Assembly (NCBI GenBank): GCA_910576335.1
Contig: CAJTIU010000004.1
Coordinates: 212,451 to 276,450, forward strand
DNA length: 64,000 bases
Reading direction: 5' to 3'
Source: Lachnospiraceae bacterium
GTDB taxonomy: Bacteria; Bacillota; Clostridia; Lachnospirales; Lachnospiraceae
The notes under the pieces were generated by a model. The model worked only from the letters and a program-made list of their open reading frames with translations. It ran no database searches and had not been told where the DNA came from. This document shows, one piece after another, positions 8,580 to 16,852 of the stretch. Position numbers and translations under genes: made by a program. Within the stretch, counting starts at the first letter, position 1, and the number at the start of each line of letters is the position of its first letter.

Positions 8580-9539
8580 TTACTGCTTTTGCAGCATAGT
8601 CTCATAAAACATATAAGGGATGTAATCAATTCTTTCGATTTCGAACTTATACTCCACATAAAATCCTCTTTTAGCCTTTTTCACCAGTCCGGCTTTCTGC
8701 AGAATTTTCAAATGTTTCGAAACTGCCGCCTCACTCAGCCCCATTTCCCGGGCCAAAGCCTGTGTGGTACAGATGCCGTTCAGAAGGTGCTTTACAATCT
8801 GCAGCCTGTTCTGCTCTCCCAATGCCTTAAACATCCACACAAGATCCTTTGGAATCTCATTTTTTTCCCGTTCAACCAGGATCCCTTTCACGATCTCTAA
8901 TTCATTCCCGTTCCGGTACATCCATAAATGAGGAACCACAAAGGTGCTGGCCGTGATAAACACCCGGTCAATCTCGTTCTTCCTGATTCTGAACTCATGG
9001 TTTTTCAGGAACAGAACCGCATCCTGCTCAACATGCAGACGGGGGTGCACTCTCCCGCACCATGCCCACATCCCCTCTTTCTGACAGTTCTCCTTCTCCT
9101 CCCGGAGTATGCGCCTGATATATGCTCTTAACAGGATCTCTTCCTTTCGGAACGCAAGATCATAATATTGCTCCATTACCTCTAAAACAGCGTTTCTTTC
9201 TCCAATACTCATTACGTTTCCTGTATATTCCATCCACTCATTCCACTGGTAAATATTTTCCCGCCGAAGAAGAAAAAGCATCTCATGAATCTCCATCTGC
9301 CGGACCTCTCCCCATTTATGGGAGTCAATGATAAAATTCCAGCAATCTGTAATGGCTCCTAATTCCTTAATCCGTGCCACTAATTCCGGAAAGCTTTTTT
9401 CTTTTTCCAAAGCCCAGTTTTTCCTGGACGCATGGTGTTCCGGATTCGCTAATACATGCATAGAAAAGAACATTTCCCATGCAGGAAGATATGAAAAGAT
9501 GATTTCTGTATTCTCTTCGTAAAACGTGTCCAGGATCAT
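8580..9539 (-). CDS. ArsR-type HTH regulator with long N-terminal domain
   Basis: A 319-residue protein. The C-terminal ~85 residues form an ArsR winged helix (QNRLQIVKHLLNGI, then TTQALAREMGLSEAAVSKHL, then the wing KRGFYVEYKF). The N-terminal ~220 residues are an uncharacterised helical domain seen in DUF5937-like regulators; no metal-binding Cys cluster is apparent, so it is probably not a metal sensor. ATG at 9539 has GCGGAGG upstream. It is the first gene of the exporter module and its own promoter region carries a candidate operator at 9593-9610. Confidence 0.8.
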   Translation of the reverse strand: MILDTFYEENTEIIFSYLPAWEMFFSMHVLANPEHHASRKNWALEKEKSFPELVARIKELGAITDCWNFIIDSHKWGEVRQMEIHEMLFLLRRENIYQWNEWMEYTGNVMSIGERNAVLEVMEQYYDLAFRKEEILLRAYIRRILREEKENCQKEGMWAWCGRVHPRLHVEQDAVLFLKNHEFRIRKNEIDRVFITASTFVVPHLWMYRNGNELEIVKGILVEREKNEIPKDLVWMFKALGEQNRLQIVKHLLNGICTTQALAREMGLSEAAVSKHLKILQKAGLVKKAKRGFYVEYKFEIERIDYIPYMFYETMLQKQ

Positions 9540-9592
9540 ACGATACCTCCGCTGCTGTTTACTCTGCAAGTATGTTCATACATCACATATTA

Positions 9593-9610
9593 ATTTACAA
9601 AACAGTAAAT
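9593..9610. promoter_or_regulatory. Candidate operator for the exporter module
   Basis: ATTTAC at 9593-9598 and GTAAAT at 9605-9610 form an inverted repeat around AAAACA, 54 bp upstream of the first gene of the exporter module. The position suits autoregulation by the ArsR-type protein. Confidence 0.4.
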
Positions 9611-9749
9611 CAATTGTATTTTCACTTTAGGCGCATGTATTATAGAGACATTCCATAGGTCTGTCAAGATTTTTTTGTTTTAAAATAACACCAAGATCAC
9701 AAATTTATTGTAATTCTAAAACAAATTGCAGGATTTTGAGAGTCCACGA

Positions 9750-9805
9750 GCACGGAACAATCCGTGTATCAGAAGTGTTAAAATACCTTTTGACACTTAC
9801 ATCAT
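9750..9805. repeat. Family A repeat, partial copy
   Basis: The module GCACGGAACAATCCGTG, ATCAGAAGTGTTAAAA is the same as the left part of the copy at position 9, and it ends CCTTTTGACACTTACATCAT. The central hairpin is missing, so this looks like an internal-deletion derivative. The gap 9540-9860 contains no protein gene; it holds the operator above and this repeat. Confidence 0.65.
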
Positions 9806-9860
9806 AATCTTTTCCCTCATAAGAATACTATGAATATTTAAGAATAAAGAAGTCAAAAAA

Positions 9861-9931
9861 AGCAGATAACGGGAGTCGAACCCGCCTCTCCGGCTTGGGA
9901 AGCCAGTGTTCTACCGATGAACCATATCTGC
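9861..9931 (-). tRNA. tRNA-Gly (anticodon CCC)
   Basis: A 71-nt cloverleaf can be drawn by hand. The acceptor stem is GCAGATA/TATCTGC with discriminator U. The anticodon arm is CTGGC-TTCCCAA-GCCGG, giving anticodon CCC for GGG codons. The T arm is GCGGG-TTCGACT-CCCGT. No CCA is encoded; a run of Ts follows directly and is the likely terminator. Confidence 0.95.
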
Positions 9932-10010
9932 TTATCAAAATCATTATACCTCTATTTCTCCAAAAAATCAACCCCCAATGGATTATTTTTCAAAAACCGC
10001 CGTTCATTTT

Positions 10011-10037
10011 GTTACTGTGAACGGAGTGAACAGTAAC
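10011..10037. repeat. Family C fragment, 27-bp inverted repeat
   Basis: GTTACTGTGAACGG...GTGAACAGTAAC is the exact reverse complement of positions 4613-4639. It lies at the upstream edge of a truncated PucR-type reading frame, so it may mark an insertion or deletion point. Confidence 0.7.
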
Positions 10038-10039
10038 CT

Positions 10040-10140
10040 CACTTTTGTATCCGACTTGCAACACAGGTGCTGTATATCCATACGAATACAATGTATAACC
10101 GCATTTCCAAAATCCGGGATGATTTTAAACTGGATCTGGA
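10040..10140 (+). pseudogene. Remnant of a PucR/CdaR-type regulator (C-terminal HTH)
   Basis: In the + frame the DNA encodes LATQVLYIHTNTMYNRISK followed by IRDDFKLDLDD. This closely resembles the C-terminal helix-turn-helix of PucR/CdaR-family regulators, which normally reads like LFIHRNTLYYRLEKI then GLDL. Nothing upstream of 10040 continues the protein; the frame runs straight into the family C fragment. It is therefore a short gene relic, not an active gene. The other stretch of 9932-10202 shows nothing else. Confidence 0.6.
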
Positions 10141-10202
10141 TGACATCACTCTGGTTGACAATATTGATTTTTTTCCTAGAATATCACTGGTACAGACAGG
10201 TA

Positions 10203-11504
10203 TTATATATATTTCCCCATCTCTCCAACTAAATACAGCGGAACGTTTACCATCCATTCCTGTTTTCTGTAGTTCGACATGGAGGTTCTTACCGCCTTCC
10301 TGATCCGGAATTTCTCACAAAAAAACCGAAGACTTTTTGCCTGAAGATTCTCCTCGGCCTTCACTTCAATCGGCACAATCCCATCTTCATTCTGCAAAAT
10401 AAAGTCAACCTCTGACGGTGTTGTATCCGATGACCAGTAGAAAATATCATTCTCCGGGTCGTTCACCAGCTGCTGCAGCACATACTGCTCTGTAAGCGCT
10501 CCCTTAAACTCCTCAAACATACGGTTTCCTTCCAGAATCAGCTTTGCACCCAGCCTTGTCATTGCACCAAGAAGACCAATATCTAAGATGAATAATTTAA
10601 ACGCGCGGAAATCCTGGTATGCACGCAGCGGGAAATCCGGCTTTTTTATACGGTTAATCCTGTAGACAAGCCCGCAGTCAGCAAGCCATGTAAGAGCCAC
10701 CTCATATTCCCTCGCTCTTGCGCCCTCCCGCACCAGACCATATACGAATTTCTTATTCTCCCTTGCCAACTGGGTAGGAATGGAATTCCAAAGCATCCGG
10801 ATTCTCGTGACGATCTCTGCCGGAGCATGCTTTGAAAAATCATTCTCATAAGCACTGAGCAGCCTGTTCTGTACCACACGCACTTTTTTTAGATCCTTTG
10901 AATTTATGTATGTTACAACTGCTTCCGGCATGCCTCCGACATAATAATACATTTTTAGGTAATCAATGTACTTATTTTTAAAAACCGTAATCATTCTTGT
11001 GTCACCGGACTTCAAAAGCTCAGTAAGCGGCTCTTCACCGCAGGCGCAGAGAAATTCCTGATAATCTAATGGATAAAGGTCTAAAAACTCCACCTTTCCT
11101 ACCGGAAATGATGTACCTTCATGTAAAGCAACGCCTAAAAGCGAACCTGCCGCTGCCACATGATATTCCGGGGCGTTTTCGCAAAAATATTTAAGAGATT
11201 TTAGCGCTCTCGGAATTTCCTGAACTTCATCAAAAATAATCAGCGTATCCTCCGGGGTTATCTTAAATCCAACCGCAATCTCCAATGCAGAAATAATGCG
11301 TTCTATATCGAACGCATCGCGGAATACATCCTGCATCACTTCATTTTCATCCATAGAAATATATGCACATTTCTCGTAACATGTCCGCCCGAACTCCTTC
11401 ATCAGCCATGTCTTGCCAACCTGCCTTGCTCCCCTGATAATCACAGGCTTTTTTGCCGGATCATCTTTCCATTTTTTCAGACTTTCCATAAGCTTGCGGT
11501 ACAA
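10203..11504 (-). CDS. AAA_14/DUF4143 ATPase
   Basis: A 433-residue protein with an N-terminal AAA_14 P-loop (Walker A IIRGARQVGKTWL, Walker B TLIIFDEVQEIPRALK) and a C-terminal DUF4143 half ending in a nuclease-like motif (SEVDFI then PIEVKAEEN), a pattern shared with PD-(D/E)XK folds. The biological role of this widespread, often multi-copy family is not established. I prefer the TTG at 11504 as start (MYRKLMESLKKWK), because GGAGG lies 8 nt upstream; a GTG at 11513 abuts the ribosome site. It appears intact and lacks nearby partners. Confidence 0.85.
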   Translation of the reverse strand: MYRKLMESLKKWKDDPAKKPVIIRGARQVGKTWLMKEFGRTCYEKCAYISMDENEVMQDVFRDAFDIERIISALEIAVGFKITPEDTLIIFDEVQEIPRALKSLKYFCENAPEYHVAAAGSLLGVALHEGTSFPVGKVEFLDLYPLDYQEFLCACGEEPLTELLKSGDTRMITVFKNKYIDYLKMYYYVGGMPEAVVTYINSKDLKKVRVVQNRLLSAYENDFSKHAPAEIVTRIRMLWNSIPTQLARENKKFVYGLVREGARAREYEVALTWLADCGLVYRINRIKKPDFPLRAYQDFRAFKLFILDIGLLGAMTRLGAKLILEGNRMFEEFKGALTEQYVLQQLVNDPENDIFYWSSDTTPSEVDFILQNEDGIVPIEVKAEENLQAKSLRFFCEKFRIRKAVRTSMSNYRKQEWMVNVPLYLVGEMGKYI

Positions 11505-11608
11505 GGTGCACACCTCCTCTGCATTGATTCCAAGATATAAGTGTCAATGGCTATACTGATGCCTGTTCCATCATTATATCTTATTATATGCATTTCCGCA
11601 ATGCGATA

Positions 11609-11700
11609 TACACATTTTCTTTAGGAGTTTTATCTTCTGTTTACACATTTTCTTTAGGAGTTTCATCTTTTGTTTACACATTCTCTTCATGACTTTTCTC
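11609..11700. repeat. 33-bp tandem repeat, about 2.7 units
   Basis: Units start at 11609, 11642 and 11675, each opening with TACACATTYTCTTYAKGA. The first two units are nearly identical and the third has diverged. The array lies between two AAA-type ATPase loci; 33 bp is a multiple of three, but no open frame across it is convincing. Confidence 0.75.
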
Positions 11701-11710
11701 CCCAGTCTGG

Positions 11711-12833
11711 CTACACAACCGCTTCTACAGTCGTTTTACCGCCAGTTCTAACCTCCCTCAGGCCTGTTTTCTTATTCCTGTTAAAGTTGAAGCTTAACAT
11801 ATATCCTCTGTCTTTACGATAATAATCCAAATATTCAGACAGCTGTGCTTCACCTCTTTTGTTATATTCATCTCCATACCATATTTTCAGCTCAACAATG
11901 AACTGTTCTCCCAGATTATCCACAATGACATCCGTTCGCCTTGCATCCCTTGTCTGTGCTTCAATATAGTAATTGCCTGTTCCGTTAATGATCGGCCTTA
12001 GAAACATCAGAAAAATCTTCCGCCCATGTTTTTCAACAAATCTGTCATCGCTGACGCTGTAAATATCTGCAAAATACTCCACAAACTTTTTTAGCGTCAT
12101 GTCCATACCCAAACGTCCGTCACGAATAAAATAATTTTTATCACGCTGTGCCAGAGTTCCAATGCCAGATGAAAGCTCATCCTCCGAAAGGAAACAATTA
12201 TAAAGGCGCATTTCAAAAATCCGGTTTGCAATCTGAATCCTCTTGTTCCTGTTGACTGTATAGCCAGACATATGGGAAAGATTGATTTCTTTTGTATCAG
12301 GATTATATGAAAATTCCTTTCCCTGAAATAAAATTGCCTGAAACATCTGTTTCATGAAAGGATACTCGGCAAGATGCCGGATCATACTTTCAAACAGCGG
12401 CGAATGATCTGTCAGTATTTTTTTACAGCCTCTTCAATTCTAGCCCCTGACCACGCTTTCTGCGTTTTCTCATCAATAAATTTACAGATCGCAGAAACAA
12501 GCACCGGATACCCAGATGTATACTGGTAAATCTCTTCTGCCATCTCCGCGGTGGACATTCCTGTATGGTAATCTTCCTCATATTCTTCAAGCATGGACAT
12601 AATCTGAGCAGATGAAAAGCTCATGTCAATGTCAAAATCTGCAGCAATATTCCATGGACTAATGTATAAATGCTCTGTATCAGGGCAGAGTTTTAATTTT
12701 AGATTCTTTATGTCATATACTCCCGCAAGAATGACAGAGTGAAAAATCGGCACATCCTCACGTTCCTGATAATAATCTCTGAGCTGTGCCAAAAAGTCAA
12801 TGAATACCTGATTATTGCTTGCACTGTCAAATC
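11711..12833 (-). pseudogene. Broken AAA_35-like ATPase with nuclease-like C-terminus
   Basis: Two adjacent frames encode one protein related to the gene at 3364-4503. The upstream part starts inside Walker B (DSASNNQVFIDFLAQL) directly at the edge of a family B hairpin, so the P-loop half is missing. A one-base deletion in the run of seven Ts at 12418-12424 (A-run on the coding strand) splits the rest; with eight bases the frame reads VKKILTDHSPLFESM and joins the C-terminal part. That part ends in a region with FIVELKIWYGDE, typical of the PD-(D/E)XK nuclease-like tail of these ATPases. The gene is non-functional as an ATPase. Confidence 0.85.
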
Positions 12834-12867
12834 GGGGACGGGGCATTTTTAAAAATGCCCCGTCCCC
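12834..12867. repeat. Family B hairpin, copy 1 (at pseudogene breakpoint)
   Basis: A perfect 34-nt palindrome made of GGGGACGGGGCATTTTT and its reverse complement. It replaces everything upstream of the Walker B serine of the AAA pseudogene, on the 3' side in window coordinates. Confidence 0.9.
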
Positions 12868-12900
12868 AATAATCATCTTTACAGCAACATGCTTTAAAGA

Positions 12901-12979
12901 TATAATGATGTAAGCGTCAAAAGATCATGCTTTTTCATGCAAGCATGAAACGCATGAACTTTTGACGCTTGTATCATAT
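12901..12979. repeat. Family A palindromic repeat, copy 2
   Basis: A 79-bp near-perfect palindrome: outer arms TATAATGATGTAAGCGTC and GACGCTTGTATCATATA, inner CATGCAAGCATG. It is inverted relative to the copies at 9-92 and 32551-32630. It separates the AAA pseudogene from the MATE gene by only 43 bp. Confidence 0.9.
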
Positions 12980-12990
12980 AATAGTAAAGC

Positions 12991-13002
12991 AAACAATTGT
13001 TT
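12991..13002. promoter_or_regulatory. Candidate operator upstream of the MATE gene
   Basis: AAACAATTGTTT is a perfect 12-bp palindrome 20 bp before the MATE start, a spacing suited to a MarR/TetR-like repressor. No regulator gene is adjacent. Confidence 0.35.
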
Positions 13003-13022
13003 ACATTAATCGAGGTGAATCT

Positions 13023-14378
13023 ATGACATCACATATTAAAAGCATGACAGAGGGACATCCCTCTTCCCTTATTTTTTCTTTTGCACTGCCCCTTATGGTG
13101 GGCAATGTTTTCCAGCAGCTTTATACCGTGGTAGACACTATGGTAGTTGGGAAGTTTCTCGGCGTAGGAGCCCTTGCCGCCCTGGGGGCAGCAGACTGGA
13201 TGAACTGGATGATGCTTGGTATCATCCAGGGTTTCACACAGGGATTCGGGATTCTGATGGCGCAGGAATTCGGGGCGAAGAAATATGAGGATCTGCGAAA
13301 AAGCGTGGGAAATTCCACGGTTCTTTCTCTCCTTTCCTCCGTCTTCCTACTTGTAACCGGACAGCTTCTGGCACGTCCCGTCCTGATGTTTCTTCAGACT
13401 CCCCCGGAAATACTTGAGAATGCACTTTTGTACCTGAGAATTATGTATGCGGGTGTTCCGGTGGTAATGGCATACAATCTGCTGGCAGCCATCCTGCGTT
13501 CGTTAGGAGACGGCAGGACGCCTCTTCATGCCATGATTGTAGCGGCAGTCACAAATATTATTTTAGACCTTATATTTGTGCCGGTTCTTGGGTGGGGGAT
13601 TGCAGGGGCTGCAGCTGCCACGTTAATCGCGCAGCTTGTCTCCAGCCTGTTCTGTCTGTACCATATCGGGAAAATAGAGCTTCTAAAGCTTTCGTCCCGA
13701 CATTTCAGATTCCAGGACAGGCATCTGCCTTTACGCCTTTTCCTGCTAGGTTTTCCAATGGCATTTCAAAATGCAATTATTTCTGTAGGCGGAATGATTG
13801 TGCAGTTTGTGGTCAATGGATTCGGCGTGATTTTTATCGCCGGATTTACGGCAACAAATAAGCTCTATGGCGTGCTAGAGGTTGCCGCGACCTCTTATGG
13901 CTATGCCATGGTCACTTATACAGGCCAGAACCTGGGAGCCCGAAAGACAGAACGTATTCGCAGAGGAGTTAAAGCAGCGCTTCTAATTGCACTGTTTACA
14001 TCATTAATCATTGCGGGGGCCATGCTCCTTGGAGGCAGGGTGATTCTTGGATGGTTTATTTCGGGAACTCCAACGGAGGCCAGGCAGGCGTTACAGATTG
14101 CCTATTATTATCTCGCAGTCATGAGCATCTGCCTGCCCATCCTTTATACTCTTCACATTACACGTTCCGCGATTCAAGGGATGGGAAATACGCTTCTTCC
14201 GCTGGTATCTGGGATCGCAGAGTTTATCATGCGGGCAGTAACGGCCATATTTCTTCCAGTACTTATTGGAGAAAAGGGAATTTTCTATGCGGAGGTCATG
14301 GCATGGACAGGAGCCACCGTCATACTGGTCATCAGTTATTTTGCTGTTATCAGGAAGATGGAGCTGCTGTTCAAATGA
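13023..14378 (+). CDS. MATE-family multidrug/metabolite efflux transporter
   Basis: A 451-residue inner-membrane antiporter with twelve predicted helices in two homologous halves, as in NorM/DinF-type MATE proteins. The opening PLMVGNVFQQLYTVVDTMVVG and the internal repeat beginning GFPMAFQNAIISVGGMIVQF are the conserved half-starts of the family. The ATG at 13023 has CGAGGTG upstream, and the longer frame from 12969 has no ribosome site. Substrates cannot be inferred. It is a lone gene, convergent with ung. Confidence 0.92.
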   Translation: MTSHIKSMTEGHPSSLIFSFALPLMVGNVFQQLYTVVDTMVVGKFLGVGALAALGAADWMNWMMLGIIQGFTQGFGILMAQEFGAKKYEDLRKSVGNSTVLSLLSSVFLLVTGQLLARPVLMFLQTPPEILENALLYLRIMYAGVPVVMAYNLLAAILRSLGDGRTPLHAMIVAAVTNIILDLIFVPVLGWGIAGAAAATLIAQLVSSLFCLYHIGKIELLKLSSRHFRFQDRHLPLRLFLLGFPMAFQNAIISVGGMIVQFVVNGFGVIFIAGFTATNKLYGVLEVAATSYGYAMVTYTGQNLGARKTERIRRGVKAALLIALFTSLIIAGAMLLGGRVILGWFISGTPTEARQALQIAYYYLAVMSICLPILYTLHITRSAIQGMGNTLLPLVSGIAEFIMRAVTAIFLPVLIGEKGIFYAEVMAWTGATVILVISYFAVIRKMELLFK

Positions 14379-14450
14379 GTGCGGCCTTGATTTGCCCGGT
14401 ATCACACTGTGGTTTTCCAGAGCATTCATCTGTTCTGGCTCTCAGTATAA

Positions 14451-15119
14451 TTATTCAATCTGCCAGTCTACCGGCTCCGCCCCGTGAGCTTCAAGAAATG
14501 CATTAGCCTGACTGAAAGGTTTGCTGCCAAAGAAGCCTCTGAACGCTGACAGGGGGCTTGGATGGGGCGCCTTCAGAATCAGATGGTCTGGGTTGTTTAG
14601 CATCTGCGCCTTCCGCTGGGCGGGGCTTCCCCACAAAATAAATACGATTGGCCTGTCCTGGCTGTTCAGTGCCCTGATTGCCGCATCTGTGAATTCCTCC
14701 CATCCGATTTCCCTGTGGGAATTTGCCTGGTGGGCGCGCACGGTAAGCACTGTGTTCAGCATCAGCACTCCCTGCTGCGCCCATTTGGTCAGGCAGCCGT
14801 GATCCGGGATCCTGCAGCCCAGGTCATCATGAAGCTCCTGATAAATATTGACAAGGGACGGCGGAATATCCACCCCCTTTTTTACAGAGAAACAAAGGCC
14901 GTGGGCCTGGCCATGGTTGTGATATGGATCCTGCCCCAAAATCACAACCTTTACCTTATGCAGAGGCGTCAGATGGAATGCATTAAAGATATCCTCTGCC
15001 GGAGGGAATACAAGCCCTGTCTTATATTCCTGATTCACGGTCTGAAATAACTTTTTATAGTATGGCTTCCCAAACTCGTCTTTTAATGCTTCCAGCCAGT
15101 CGTTATTAATTGCTGCCAT
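14451..15119 (-). CDS. ung: Uracil-DNA glycosylase, family 1
   Basis: A 222-residue cytosolic repair enzyme that removes uracil from DNA. The water-activating motif GQDPYH is at residues 62-67 (Asp64), and the DNA-intercalating loop HPSPLSAFRGFFG is near residue 185. Length matches the family. The ATG at 15119 has GGGAGG at the right spacing. Convergent with the MATE gene; the 72 bp between them hold no clear terminator. Confidence 0.97.
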   Translation of the reverse strand: MAAINNDWLEALKDEFGKPYYKKLFQTVNQEYKTGLVFPPAEDIFNAFHLTPLHKVKVVILGQDPYHNHGQAHGLCFSVKKGVDIPPSLVNIYQELHDDLGCRIPDHGCLTKWAQQGVLMLNTVLTVRAHQANSHREIGWEEFTDAAIRALNSQDRPIVFILWGSPAQRKAQMLNNPDHLILKAPHPSPLSAFRGFFGSKPFSQANAFLEAHGAEPVDWQIE

Positions 15120-15197
15120 ATATTTCCTCCCATTCCTTGTATAATTTGACAAAGTCCCTCAGATACTTCATTTATTTCCAATTCCTGATTACAGTCT

Positions 15198-15343
15198 GTT
15201 ACCATTCACGGACTAACCGTCCGCCCATAGTAACCATCCAACCCATTTAAAAGTCGCTTTCAGCGCGGGGCTGGATGTCGGAAACCGTCACTTTACCGGC
15301 CCGGATGCCGTGCAGCGGGGTGCACGGCCCCGTGAATAATAAC
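15198..15343. repeat. Family C inverted-repeat element, copy 3
   Basis: The ends GTTACCATTCACGG and CCGTGAATAATAAC are inverted, 146 bp apart, the same size as copy 1. Internally it has CCCATTTAAAAGTCGCT and a CCCCGCTGCACGG-type hairpin. The right edge touches the stop codon of hisF, and the element fills the gap between ung and hisF. Confidence 0.8.
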
Positions 15344-16104
15344 TACAGTCTTACAGATATCCCCTGCTCCCGTAGATACTTCTTGACTTCCCGGATTTCC
15401 AGTTCTTTATAATGGAACAGTGACGCCGCCAGCGCCGCGTCCGCTTTCCCGTCCGTAAGCGCCTCTTTAAAATGCTCCAGGTTTCCTGCTCCCCCTGACG
15501 CGATGACCGGGATGGATACTGCCTCTGCCACTGCTCTTGTAAGTTCCAGGTCGTATCCAGCCTTTGTTCCGTCGCAGTCCATGCTGGTAAGCAGAATCTC
15601 GCCTGCGCCAAGCTTTTCCACCTTTGCCGCCCACTCCAGGGCATCAATCCCCACATCAATACGCCCGCCGTTTTTATAAATATTCCAGCCGCTTCCGTCT
15701 GCCCGTCTCTTTGCGTCAATTGCTACCACCACACACTGGCTCCCGAACTTGTCCGCTGCGTCTGAAATCAGCCCCGGTGTATTGATGGCTGATGAATTAA
15801 TGGAGATCTTGTCCGCTCCTTCCCTTAGAAGTGCCCTGAAATCCTCCACTGTACGGATACCGCCTCCTACGGTAAAGGGAATGAACACCGTCTCCGCCAC
15901 CCTGCGGACCATATCCACCACCGTCTGCCTCGCATCTGAGGAAGCGGTAATATCAAGGAATACCAGCTCATCCGCTCCTTCCCTGTCATATGCCCTTCCA
16001 ATCTCAACCGGATCCCCAGCATCTTTAAGATCCACAAAATTCACGCCTTTTACTACCCGTCCGTTATTTACGTCCAGACAGGGAATGATTCTCTTCGTAT
16101 GCAC
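15343..16104 (-). CDS. hisF: Imidazole glycerol phosphate synthase cyclase subunit
   Basis: A 253-residue beta/alpha barrel that closes the imidazole ring in histidine synthesis, using ammonia from HisH. Catalytic Asp11 (IIPCLDV) and Asp130 (VVAIDAKR) are in place, as are the phosphate-binding GGGIRT and ASGGAG loops. It begins with a GTG (16104) 6 bp after hisH. Only hisH and hisF lie here; the rest of the pathway must be elsewhere. Confidence 0.97.
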   Translation of the reverse strand: MHTKRIIPCLDVNNGRVVKGVNFVDLKDAGDPVEIGRAYDREGADELVFLDITASSDARQTVVDMVRRVAETVFIPFTVGGGIRTVEDFRALLREGADKISINSSAINTPGLISDAADKFGSQCVVVAIDAKRRADGSGWNIYKNGGRIDVGIDALEWAAKVEKLGAGEILLTSMDCDGTKAGYDLELTRAVAEAVSIPVIASGGAGNLEHFKEALTDGKADAALAASLFHYKELEIREVKKYLREQGISVRL

Positions 16105-16110
16105 CTTCTC

Positions 16111-16728
16111 TTACCCCTCCGTCTGTATCTCCACAAAATTTTTCAGAATCTGTATCCCGGTATCACTGCTCTTTTCTGGATGGAACTGGCAGGCAAATAC
16201 ATTTCCATTCTCCACAGAAGCATGGATCTCTGTGCCATATTCGGTCACTGCTGTTACAATACCTGCATCCTCTGCCCGGAGATAGTAGGAATGAACGAAA
16301 TAAACATAGGGTTCCTCAGGCAGCCCGGCAAAGAGCCTCCCGCTTCTCGGAAACCTCAGTGAATTCCACCCCATGTGGGGGATCTTTAATCCGCCGCTTT
16401 CTGGTATGCGGACAATCTCACCCTTTAATACGCCAAGCCCTTTTACTCCCGGCGATTCCTCACTGCTCTCAAATAGAAGCTGAAGCCCCAGGCAGATGCC
16501 GAGAAATGGCGTATTCTTCCTGACCACCTCATGGATTACTTTGTCCAATCCGAATTGTTCAAGCTTGCCCATGGCGTCTCCAAATGCGCCCACTCCTGGG
16601 AGAATTACTCTGTCCGCTCCGAGAATCGTCTCATGGTCTCTTGTGACAACCGCCTCCTGCCCCAGAAGCTTAAGCGCTTTTTCTACACTTTTTATATTTC
16701 CTGCATCATAGTCAATAATTGCTATCAT
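16111..16728 (-). CDS. hisH: Imidazole glycerol phosphate synthase glutaminase subunit
   Basis: A 205-residue class I glutamine amidotransferase that supplies ammonia to HisF. The nucleophile Cys79 lies in [11 protein letters not shown] and the His/Glu pair in [12 protein letters not shown] near the C-terminus. The start ATG at 16728 has GGGAGG upstream. It heads a two-gene hisHF unit with no other his gene around it. Confidence 0.97.
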   Translation of the reverse strand: MIAIIDYDAGNIKSVEKALKLLGQEAVVTRDHETILGADRVILPGVGAFGDAMGKLEQFGLDKVIHEVVRKNTPFLGICLGLQLLFESSEESPGVKGLGVLKGEIVRIPESGGLKIPHMGWNSLRFPRSGRLFAGLPEEPYVYFVHSYYLRAEDAGIVTAVTEYGTEIHASVENGNVFACQFHPEKSSDTGIQILKNFVEIQTEG

Positions 16729-16804
16729 CTGTTCCTCCCTGCTGCAAACCAGCTTTTACAAAGTATTCTTATTTTACCATACATCACAGGGTTTTGCTAC
16801 AACA

Positions 16805-16844
16805 ATCTGGGACGGGGTATTTTTAAAAATACCCCGTCCCAGAT
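16805..16844. repeat. Family B hairpin, copy 2
   Basis: A perfect 40-nt palindrome, ATCTGGGACGGGGTATTTTT plus its complement, with a GC-to-TA change on both arms relative to the other copies (compensated, so the stem is preserved). It lies 9 bp after the stop of the ABC substrate-binding gene and may act as terminator. Confidence 0.9.
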
Positions 16845-16852
16845 TCATGATT

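Noticed and set aside
3364..12833. A new anti-phage system made of the AAA ATPases and the ABC module
   Set aside because: The ATPases are single genes, often broken, with no consistent partner, and the ABC genes look like an ordinary exporter; there is no sequence support for a joint system.
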